From assembly GCA_910578185.1 (NCBI GenBank), contig CAJTPN010000044.1:1-6685 (forward strand): a DNA stretch of 6,685 nucleotides, written 5' to 3'. Positions 1 through 5,602 of the stretch are shown here, in pieces (position 1 is the first letter of the stretch; every line of letters begins with the position of its first letter). This DNA is from an uncultured Acetatifactor sp. (lineage in GTDB: Bacteria > Bacillota > Clostridia > Lachnospirales > Lachnospiraceae). A program made the position numbers and the translations under genes. Below the pieces are notes generated by a model. That model saw only the letters and a program-made list of their open reading frames with translations. It did no database searches and was not told where the DNA came from.

Positions 1-630
1 GCAATGGAGAAAGAACAAAAGAAGCTGAACAAACGCCTTGCGGAGCTTGACAGGCTGTTTTCCTCTCTCTATGAGGATAAGGTCATGGAGCGTATCACCG
101 AGCGGAATTTTGAGATGATGTCGGGGAAATACCAGAAAGAACAGCTTGAAATCGAAGCAAGGCTGAAAGAGGTAACGGAAACGCTCAATGAAAGCTACGA
201 GAAATCGCAGGGAATCCGTGACTTCCTCTCCCTTATCCGCAATTATCAAGGCTTAAAGGAACTGGACGCAACGGTTGTAAACGCCTTGATAGACAAGATA
301 CTTGTTTCGGAGCGTGAGAAGATGGCAGACGGAACAGTGAAACAGGAAATCAAGATTTACTATAAATTCATCGGCTTTGTCGGTGAATTACATATCACAC
401 CCACAAAGCGGTGGACAGCGTTACCAGCTAAACCCTGTACGGTATGCGGCATTGAATACGTCCCTGGCTCTGGCATATCGAAGTATTGCCCTGTTTGTGC
501 TAAGAAGATACAGAGGGAGAAATCAAATGAGAGCAAACGCAGGAGCAGGGAACAGAAAAGGATGGCATGTATTGAACTGTCCGCAAAAAATGACCGACTG
601 ACATTGAACAGCAGGAGGGGAGGATTTTAA
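1..630 (+). CDS. Large serine recombinase, C-terminal part (TndX/TnpX-like, DUF4368 region); 5' end outside window
   Basis: The reading frame is open from the first base, so the N-terminal catalytic domain lies to the left of the window. About 209 residues remain. Residues 1-70 are a long charged helix or coiled coil (KEQKKLNKRLAELDRLFSSL). Residues 70-130 resemble the DUF4368 domain of clostridial large serine recombinases (ALIDKILVSE, then IKIYYKFIGFVGEL). A zinc-ribbon-like C-x2-C...C-x2-C pair follows (CTVC and CPVC, near residues 147-166), then a very basic tail. Such enzymes insert and excise transposons or conjugative elements by recombination at short cores, GA in the TndX/TnpX group. 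The helices and zinc ribbon are expected to contact the attachment site. The last residues may not be native: from about position 603 the same DNA also encodes helicase sequence in another frame, so the stop at 628-630 may have been supplied by the insertion target. Confidence 0.85.
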   Translation, partial: AMEKEQKKLNKRLAELDRLFSSLYEDKVMERITERNFEMMSGKYQKEQLEIEARLKEVTETLNESYEKSQGIRDFLSLIRNYQGLKELDATVVNALIDKILVSEREKMADGTVKQEIKIYYKFIGFVGELHITPTKRWTALPAKPCTVCGIEYVPGSGISKYCPVCAKKIQREKSNESKRRSREQKRMACIELSAKNDRLTLNSRRGGF

Positions 631-1121
631 GGCAGGGCAACCTCAATCCAAAGGTGAAGATTTTCCGGTATGTGACGGAAGGAACCTTTGACAGCTATTC
701 CTGGCAGGTGATCAAGAACAAGCAGAAATTCATTTCCCAGATTATGACGAGCAAATCCCCGGTGCGAAGCTGTGAGGACGTGGACGAGGCGGCGCTCACT
801 TATGCGGAGGTGAAAGCCCTGGCTACCGGGAACCCGTATATTAAAGAGAAGATGGATCTCGACATACAGGTATCAAAGCTGAAACTGATGAAGGCGAACC
901 ACACCAGCCAGAAATATAAACTTGAGGATAATATCGCAAAGCACTACCCGCAGCAGATAGCCATTCTGAAAGAGAGAATCAGCGGCATGACAGCGGACAT
1001 TCAGACCGCAAAGACAAATCTTCCGGCAGATAAAGAAAAGTTTTTTATGAAAGTCGGGGATAAACCTTATACGGACAGAAAAAAGCCGGAACCGCACTTG
1101 TGGAGATGTGCAAGGAGATGA
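603..1121 (+). pseudogene. SNF2/SF2-type helicase of a conjugative element, C-terminal fragment, first segment
   Basis: Translation in frame from 603 gives IEQQEGRILRQGN, which fits SF2 helicase motif VI (QxxGRxxR, first Q at 609, final R at 630). It continues KVKIFRYVTEGTFDSYSWQ, QIMTSKSPVRS, ALATGNPYIKEKMDLD. This is the well conserved C-terminal part of the very large DNA helicase/methylase-like proteins of clostridial conjugative elements. Everything upstream of motif VI is missing because the recombinase gene occupies that place. There is no start codon at the beginning of the homology. The GTG at 654 lies inside the conserved domain and has no convincing ribosome binding site. Homology in this frame ends near 1084 at a run of six A; the remaining codons to the TGA at 1119-1121 (KPEPHLWRCARR) look like out-of-frame reading. 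I treat it as a dead remnant, though a truncated product cannot be excluded. Confidence 0.8.
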
Positions 1122-1282
1122 AAACAGTCAATGTGCCTGCAACAGTCGGGGAATATGCAGGGTTTAAAATGGCGGTGTCCTTTGATTCGTTCAACCATAA
1201 ATTTGTGATGAACTTAAAAGGGCAGCTTTCCCACAACTTGGAAATCGGCTCTGACCCTCTCTGCTTTAAATGCCCTGCTTAA
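1082..1282 (+). pseudogene. Same helicase, second segment after a -1 frame change
   Basis: The helicase homology resumes one frame back, directly after the A-run: AGTALVEMCKEMKTVNVP, then EYAGFKMAVSFDSF and LSHNLEIGSDPL. These are typical of the C-terminal region of conjugative-element SNF2-like helicases, so joining the two frames restores a continuous protein. The join falls on A AAA AAG (1079-1085). This is either a one-base loss in a homopolymer or a slippery site. After SDPL (near 1261) the homology stops abruptly and the frame ends at TAA (1280-1282). The coiled-coil stretch that normally follows in the family (roughly 60-70 residues, from memory) is absent, which implies a deletion with its join near 1255-1265. 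The ATG at 1100 is internal and has no ribosome binding site of its own. Confidence 0.72.
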
Positions 1283-1655
1283 CATGGACGAAAAGGGTGA
1301 TGACGCATTCGGTATGGACGATGTGCCGGAGGAAGAAAACGAAGAGCAAGAAACTTCTGGACATGATGTCAATCATTCTGCCTTGCAGAATGATTTGAAG
1401 CCAGAGCAGGAGGAAAAAACGGGAATAAGGGAAAGCGTTGCAGATGCGCCAACACTGTACCCGGTAGAAAATGCAAGACATAATTACGCAGTGGATAATG
1501 GCAATCCGCAGGGGCTGAAACTTACGGCTGGAATGGCTGATAAGCCCGTACAGAGAACATCATTAAAAGAAAAGCTGGAAGCGTTCAAGTCAAAAGTGTC
1601 AGGAACGGAGAAACAGGAAAAGTATAAGGAAAAAGGGAAGAAGGTAACGATGTAG
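1263..1655 (+). pseudogene. Same helicase, third segment: acidic linker and C-terminal tail
   Basis: Read in the frame of the ATG at 1284, the sequence just upstream gives ALNALLNMDEKGDD, which matches the end of the helicase's C-terminal coiled coil. The real coding region therefore begins upstream of that ATG and is continuous with a deleted segment. No Shine-Dalgarno sequence precedes 1284, so independent translation looks unlikely. The segment is hydrophilic. It has an acidic stretch (EEENEEQE), a DVNHSALQNDLKPE block that recurs in the downstream ArdC-like protein, a less charged middle, and a lysine-rich end (KQEKYKEKGKKVTM). The stop at 1653-1655 is probably the native helicase stop. 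An annotation pipeline would call it a 123-residue hypothetical protein. I regard it as the tail of the broken helicase gene. Confidence 0.65.
1353..1407 (+). repeat. Coding-embedded palindromic repeat, copy 1
   Basis: This 55-bp block matches positions 4476-4530 at 49 of 55 bases, in direct orientation and in the same reading frame. Within it, AATCATTCTG (1371-1380) and CAGAATGATT (1386-1395) form a perfect 10-bp inverted repeat around the loop CCTTG. It encodes TSGHDVNHSALQNDLKPE. Similarity to the other copy falls off sharply on both sides. Confidence 0.9.
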
Positions 1656-1680
1656 GCATAAAAAATTCATAAAAATTTTG

Positions 1681-1709
1681 TTGCAAAAGCGGCTGCAAAA
1701 CCGTACAAT
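1681..1709 (+). promoter_or_regulatory. Predicted sigma-A promoter of the antitoxin/acetyltransferase pair, with overlapping direct repeats
   Basis: A TTGCAA -35 box (1681-1686) and a TACAAT -10 box (1704-1709) are separated by 17 bp, the optimal spacing, about 60 bp ahead of the start codon at 1769. Two direct repeats of TGCAAAA (1682-1688 and 1694-1700, 12 bp apart) overlap the -35 box and the spacer. That is where an autorepressing antitoxin would be expected to bind. The promoter is predicted by consensus only; the operator role is inference. Confidence 0.55.
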
Positions 1710-1768
1710 GTAGATAGGAAAGTATGTGGAATGTAAAAAGAGCCATACTAACAAGGGAGGTGTTTCTT

Positions 1769-1963
1769 ATGGCAACTTCGAGCATTACGAAAAACTTTGT
1801 TATTTCCGGCAGGAAACAGGTGGAGATGTTTGCCGATGCGATTGAAGCATCTGCCAATGACCGTCCGGTTCGCATTCCTGTGGCTGCGAAGGAAATTAAA
1901 GGAGAAGCTGAATTAAGGGTATTTATGGAAATGAGGAAGAAAGCGAATGCTAATAAAGGATAA
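1769..1963 (+). CDS. Small putative antitoxin paired with an acetyltransferase (64 aa)
   Basis: The ATG at 1769 has an AAGGGAGG ribosome binding site at 1753-1760 with 8-nt spacing, which fixes this start over an upstream in-frame alternative. The protein begins MATSSITKNFVISG. A probable beta strand (ITKNFVIS) is followed by a helix (RKQVEMFADAIEASA), a second strand (RPVRIPVA) and a charged C-terminal helix ending RKKANANKG. I do not recognise a named domain. Small size, its own promoter with direct repeats, and a 17-bp overlap with the acetyltransferase gene together resemble a type II antitoxin that binds DNA with one part and its toxin with the other. Similar small proteins occur in clostridial conjugative elements. 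Neutralising activity is inferred from context alone; it could instead be a regulator or partner subunit. Confidence 0.62.
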   Translation: MATSSITKNFVISGRKQVEMFADAIEASANDRPVRIPVAAKEIKGEAELRVFMEMRKKANANKG

Positions 1964-2561
1964 GTATATCAAAATTAACATTCGTGAGTATTTAGCATTA
2001 GGTGCCGATGATGATGCCGGAGAGCCAGCGCTTGACAGGCTGCTCTCCGAATTTTCTTGTCCTAAAAATCCGGATGTTGAGTATTTTTTAAAGAATAACT
2101 GTGTGGAGTTTACCAAAAAAAACCAGTCCGTTACATATCTTGTAATGTCTATGGAAAAGGGCGAGTTTTTGGGCTACTTCACAATAGCATTGAAACCGCT
2201 GACAGTGCGGGATGAAATGGTAAGCAACACTGTAAAAAGAAAAATAAAAAGAGTCAGCGAATTTGACAGTCAGACCAATTCCTATACGATGTCAGCATAC
2301 CTGATTGCACAGCTTGGCAAAAATTATACAGATGGCAGGAATAAGGAAATTACGGGTACAGAGCTTCTTGAACTGGCATGGAGTGTGATTGAGGATATGC
2401 AGTATAGGGGAGGCGGGATGGTAGTATTTCTTGAGGCAAACAATGAGGAAAAACTGCTGTCATTTTATCGGGATAATAAATTCCGGCAGTTTGACACCAG
2501 ACTGACAGCATCAAAAGAAGCAGAACCGCACGAGCTGGTACAGCTTTTAAGGCTGCTCTGA
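1947..2561 (+). CDS. GNAT-family N-acetyltransferase, probable toxin of a toxin-antitoxin pair (204 aa)
   Basis: The start overlaps the end of the antitoxin gene by 17 bp. A GAGGAAG purine run sits about 8 nt upstream of the ATG at 1947, so translation is probably coupled. The layout fits the GNAT fold: a central strand pair (VTYLVMSMEKGEFLGYFTIAL, residues 62-82), then MSAYLIAQLGKNYTDG (115-130), a degenerate acetyl-CoA pyrophosphate loop (GRNKEITG, 130-137), the helix TELLELAWSVIEDM, strand VVFLEANN and the closing FYRDNKF (173-179). In GNAT toxins such as TacT the tyrosine of the FYxxxGF motif serves as general acid, so Y174 is the likely equivalent. TacT-type toxins acetylate aminoacyl-tRNA and stop translation. 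Whether this enzyme does so is inference; a small-molecule or protein acetyltransferase is possible. The gene looks intact and is followed by a strong terminator. Confidence 0.75.
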   Translation: MLIKDKYIKINIREYLALGADDDAGEPALDRLLSEFSCPKNPDVEYFLKNNCVEFTKKNQSVTYLVMSMEKGEFLGYFTIALKPLTVRDEMVSNTVKRKIKRVSEFDSQTNSYTMSAYLIAQLGKNYTDGRNKEITGTELLELAWSVIEDMQYRGGGMVVFLEANNEEKLLSFYRDNKFRQFDTRLTASKEAEPHELVQLLRLL

Positions 2562-2590
2562 TTATAATTGAATAGCAACAGTAACTTTAG

Positions 2591-2630
2591 GTGCATGGTA
2601 TAGAAAAATCAATATCCATGCACTTTTTTT
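2591..2630 (+). terminator. Rho-independent terminator after the acetyltransferase gene
   Basis: GTGCATGG (2591-2598) pairs perfectly with CCATGCAC (2616-2623), with a 17-nt A/T-rich loop, and is followed directly by seven T (2624-2630). It lies 30 bp after the acetyltransferase stop and closes the two-gene unit, separating it from the gene starting at 2703. Confidence 0.85.
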
Positions 2631-2702
2631 ATTTGAATGGATACTGTCCTGTAATGATTCAGGGCTGTATTTGTGTGCAAAAAGAAAGGGAGAAATAACC
2701 AT

Positions 2703-5330
2703 ATGGCAGATGCAAAGACAGAAAAGCAGAAAGTAAAAGAGATCACGGACAAACTGGAGGAAGGCTTAAAGGAGCTTTTTGAGAGCGAGAAATACAAAAG
2801 CTACCTCACCACCATGTCAAAATTCCATAATTACAGTTTTAACAACACATTACTGATTGCCATGCAGAAGCCCGAAGCAACTTTAGTGGCAGGATACCAG
2901 GCATGGCAGAAGAATTTCAACCGCCATGTAAACAAGGGGGAGAGGGGAATCCGTATCCTTGCACCTGCCCCTTATAAAATTAAGGAGGAACGGGATAAGT
3001 TAGACCCTGTGACCGGGGAGGTTATGCTTGATAAGGACGGTACGCCACAGACAGAGGAAGTCGAGATTAAAATTCCTGCTTTCCGTGCCGTGTCTGTGTT
3101 TGACGTATCGCAGACGGACGGGGAGCCGCTTCCAGAACTGGAAGCAAAAGAGCTTTTATCCACGGTGGAGGGATATGAGGATTTTATCAATGCAATTACT
3201 TATGTTGCCCATGCCCCAATCGGTTTTGAGGATATTCCAGGTGCTTCAAAGGGATATTTCAACATAGAGAAAAACCGGATTGCGGTGCAGGAGGGCATGA
3301 GTGAGAGCCAGACATTAAAGACGATGGTGCATGAAACAGCCCATTCCATGCTGCATAATAAGGAAGTCAACAAAGAAGATATTCTTGCGCCTGCAAAGGA
3401 CAGGAACACCAAAGAGGTGGAAGCCGAGAGTATAGCGTTTACCGTCTATAACCACTTTAGTATAGACACTTCTGATTATTCCGTTGGGTATATTGCCGGG
3501 TGGAGCAACGGAAAGGATATGAAAGAACTGAAATCTTCCCTTGACACGATCCGCCGGACTGCATCGGAACTTATCACAGGTATAGAGGAACAGCTTAGAG
3601 AAATACAGCGTGACCGTGAAATCCTGCAGGATATGTCCATAAATGGACAGGAAAAAGAGAGCTTTTTGCTGATACAGAACAGTGATCTGTCCGAGTACAG
3701 CCTTGTAAATGTCAGGGGCATGGATGGGGCGGAACTTGTAGAAGCCCTTTTAGCCATGAATGACAATGACAGGCTGAGCGTTGCCGCATATCTGGAGAGC
3801 AAAGGGGCATGGACTACGGAGATTGCCAATCAGGACACAAAAGAATTTGGGGAACACCGTCTTGATGTCCGGTATAACACAGATACGAACGAGGTCATTG
3901 ACATAAAGGCAGTAATGGAGCTGGACGAACGGGCAAAAGAGCCTATCGGGGCAGATGATGTGATTCTGAAAATTACTCATGCAGGCAGCTTTGAGGTGGA
4001 GCGTGTCACCAACAAAACGCCGGAGGAAGTGCAGGGGATCGTGGCTGCTGTTTATGGGCATACCCTAAGTTATGCAATGGAACATGGGGAAGCAGACGAA
4101 TATCTCGAATCCCACAAACTTGACAGGGAATGTAAAAGAGCGATTGAGGAAACAATCCAGCAGAATTTTGACGGTATGCACTTAAAGCATGATATAGTAA
4201 AGCCTCTGGCGGAGCAGTACGGTTCGGAACGCATGGCATTTGTCCTTGCCAATACGCTCCAGCAGGAATCATGGGATGGACGTTTTTCGAGGGATAACAA
4301 AACATGGGCAGCGGAGTTTTATATTCCTGAAAATATCGTGCATGGAATGGACATGAATCGTGAGCTGATTGTAAGCAGCCACCCGGCAGTGTTGGACGGT
4401 TTTATTGCTATGTTCCGCAGGGAAGTCTTGGAAAAGGAAAAAGAAATGTCTGCCGGACAGGGGAAAACGCAGGACACTTCTGGCTATGATGTCAATCATT
4501 CTGAAATACAGAATGATTTGAAGCCAGAGCCAGAACGAAAACAGGAAGAACAGCCGGAAACAAAGGAGCCGGAGCCTGAACAGAATCAGCCGGAAAGAAC
4601 GGAGCATACACAGGCATTGGAGGATATGGAGGATGAGGACGAAATCATTGACCTGGGAGATGAAACAGAACAGGTGCTTGCACAGATGAAGAAATCCTTA
4701 AAGGGGGAGCAGGAAACAGAACTTGCTTTCCAGATAGCAGACCGCTTCATCAGTATTCAGGAAGTTGACGGCGGATATGACTATTCCATTATGGGGGCGG
4801 ATTACAAGGAGATAGACGGAGGGGTGTATGACAATAAATCCAACGGAGTTGGATATGATGTCAGTATCCGGGAAGCGCTTGACGATATTCTGACGGATTT
4901 AAGGGAGAATCCCTTTGACAACGGCACAAGGGGGAATATCCGTGACAATGATGAATGGATACCGATTGCTTATGATGGATTGATGGAAAAAGCAGAAGCC
5001 GTAAACCGCATTGAACCACAGGCACAGGGAAATGTGGTTGAAAGTTTTAAGGCAAAGACCGATGAGTTGTTCCATGAAATCAGCGAAATGAACCCGGCAG
5101 AGATTGAGGAAACCGTAAAATGCCATGTACAGGCGCAGTTAGATCAATACGGCATGGATGCGGAGATTGTAGACGTGGCAGTAGTGGGCAGCCGCTGCCG
5201 GGGATTGGAACGGGAAGGCTCTGACCTTGACGTGGTAGTGGAACTTTTCACGAGTGAGCGTGAAGATGTCCTGTTTGATACATTCAACGGGGATGCGCTC
5301 CAGGCGGCGATTGCGACAGAAGGAAAATAG
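2703..5330 (+). CDS. ArdC-like / zincin metallopeptidase fusion with DUF3849-like and nucleotidyltransferase domains, probably truncated (875 aa)
   Basis: I chose ATG 2703 because an AAGGGAG site lies about 11 nt upstream; an in-frame GTG at 2673 lacks one. Residues 1-150 resemble the ArdC-type ssDNA-binding domain (FHNYSFNNTLLIAMQKP, AGYQAWQ, NKGERGIRIL, FDVSQTDG). Residues 160-260 form a zincin domain with HETAH at 210-214, and a third zinc ligand probably among the glutamates of EVEAES (238-243). An unassigned middle section precedes a DUF3849-like domain (about 420-580: GHTLSYAMEHGEADEYL, VLANTLQQESWDGRFSRD). A Glu/Pro/Gln-rich linker (585-660) carries the second palindromic repeat. Another conserved domain lies near 670-770, then a polymerase-beta-type nucleotidyltransferase domain with GSRCRG (829-834) and SDLDVVVE (840-847; D841 and D843). 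The protein stops 28 residues after E847, before the third catalytic Asp expected in this fold. ArdC-like proteins protect incoming conjugative DNA; the role of the added domains is unknown. Confidence 0.82.
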   Translation: MADAKTEKQKVKEITDKLEEGLKELFESEKYKSYLTTMSKFHNYSFNNTLLIAMQKPEATLVAGYQAWQKNFNRHVNKGERGIRILAPAPYKIKEERDKLDPVTGEVMLDKDGTPQTEEVEIKIPAFRAVSVFDVSQTDGEPLPELEAKELLSTVEGYEDFINAITYVAHAPIGFEDIPGASKGYFNIEKNRIAVQEGMSESQTLKTMVHETAHSMLHNKEVNKEDILAPAKDRNTKEVEAESIAFTVYNHFSIDTSDYSVGYIAGWSNGKDMKELKSSLDTIRRTASELITGIEEQLREIQRDREILQDMSINGQEKESFLLIQNSDLSEYSLVNVRGMDGAELVEALLAMNDNDRLSVAAYLESKGAWTTEIANQDTKEFGEHRLDVRYNTDTNEVIDIKAVMELDERAKEPIGADDVILKITHAGSFEVERVTNKTPEEVQGIVAAVYGHTLSYAMEHGEADEYLESHKLDRECKRAIEETIQQNFDGMHLKHDIVKPLAEQYGSERMAFVLANTLQQESWDGRFSRDNKTWAAEFYIPENIVHGMDMNRELIVSSHPAVLDGFIAMFRREVLEKEKEMSAGQGKTQDTSGYDVNHSEIQNDLKPEPERKQEEQPETKEPEPEQNQPERTEHTQALEDMEDEDEIIDLGDETEQVLAQMKKSLKGEQETELAFQIADRFISIQEVDGGYDYSIMGADYKEIDGGVYDNKSNGVGYDVSIREALDDILTDLRENPFDNGTRGNIRDNDEWIPIAYDGLMEKAEAVNRIEPQAQGNVVESFKAKTDELFHEISEMNPAEIEETVKCHVQAQLDQYGMDAEIVDVAVVGSRCRGLEREGSDLDVVVELFTSEREDVLFDTFNGDALQAAIATEGK
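4476..4530 (+). repeat. Coding-embedded palindromic repeat, copy 2
   Basis: This is the second copy of the block at 1353-1407. The inverted repeat arms AATCATTCTG (4494-4503) and CAGAATGATT (4509-4518) are identical to copy 1, but the loop is AAATA instead of CCTTG. It encodes TSGYDVNHSEIQNDLKPE in the charged linker of the ArdC-like protein. The only other differences are two adjacent bases at 4484-4485. Confidence 0.9.
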
Positions 5331-5461
5331 AGGAACGCAAATATTTTTACTTCACAACGCTAGTTATTACAAGGAAAGATGTTCAGGAGTACATGAAACA
5401 CCATTCCGAGTATACAATGGCGAACCGATTTAAAGATATTATTTGCAAAATCTATATATAA
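5324..5461 (+). pseudogene. Orphan C-terminal tail in the -1 frame after the ArdC-like gene
   Basis: If the ArdC-like frame is shifted by -1 at GGAAAATAG (5322-5330), reading continues through the TAG as KIEERKYFYFTTLVITR and then KDVQEYMKHHSEYTMANRF, to a TAA at 5459-5461. The other forward frames in this stretch hit stops. The composition (aromatics, alternating charges, no repeats) looks like genuine protein, and a strong hairpin begins 5 bp after its stop. I do not recognise the family. It could be the end of the ArdC-like gene's own reading frame lost through one missing A, or the tail of another gene fused here by a deletion inside the nucleotidyltransferase domain. No start codon with a ribosome binding site precedes it. 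Confidence 0.42.
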
Positions 5462-5465
5462 TTAT

Positions 5466-5493
5466 CGAAAGGGAGGCTTTGGCTTCCCTTTCG
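5466..5493. terminator. Strong 12-bp hairpin after the ArdC-like locus
   Basis: CGAAAGGGAGGC (5466-5477) pairs with GCTTCCCTTTCG (5482-5493) around a TTTG loop, with one G-T wobble. It sits directly after the TAA at 5461. There is no T-run on its 3' side in either direction, so it is a weak intrinsic terminator. It could instead serve as a transcript 3'-end stabiliser or processing signal. Confidence 0.55.
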
Positions 5494-5512
5494 TGTATCT
5501 GACAAAGATACA
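5494..5512. other. Small hairpin TGTATCT/AGATACA
   Basis: A perfect 7-bp inverted repeat (5494-5500 and 5506-5512) with loop GACAA abuts the previous hairpin without a gap. No protein-coding signal covers it. It may be part of an untranslated leader or an operator; the function is unknown. Confidence 0.4.
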
Positions 5513-5523
5513 TTCTCTCGATT

Positions 5524-5570
5524 AGGACTAAATTCTAAAAGCTATGGCTTTAAAGGACTTAGTCCTTTTT
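5524..5570 (+). promoter_or_regulatory. Attenuator-like alternative hairpins ahead of the DUF6075-like gene
   Basis: Two mutually exclusive pairings are visible. AGGACTAA (5524-5531) can pair with TTAGTCCT (5559-5566), enclosing a nested AAAGC/GCTTT stem (5538-5542 and 5547-5551). Alternatively AAAGGAC (5552-5558) pairs with GTCCTTT (5562-5568), with a 3-nt loop and Ts running on to 5570, which is terminator-like. The structure ends about 20 bp before the ribosome binding site of the next gene. This would fit transcription attenuation or simply the terminator of the preceding unit. No known riboswitch or T-box motif was recognised. Confidence 0.4.
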
Positions 5571-5602
5571 ATATGCAAAAAATAATTTAAGGAGGTTCAC
5601 AC

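Noticed and set aside
2633..2655. Possible promoter TTGAAT...TGTAAT before the ArdC-like gene
   Set aside because: The spacing is only 11 bp and no better-spaced pair was found, so no promoter is called.
4006..4305. Several minus-strand ORFs of 70-117 residues under the ArdC-like gene
   Set aside because: All are antisense to a strongly supported coding region, rich in Cys, Ser and Leu, and lack start signals.
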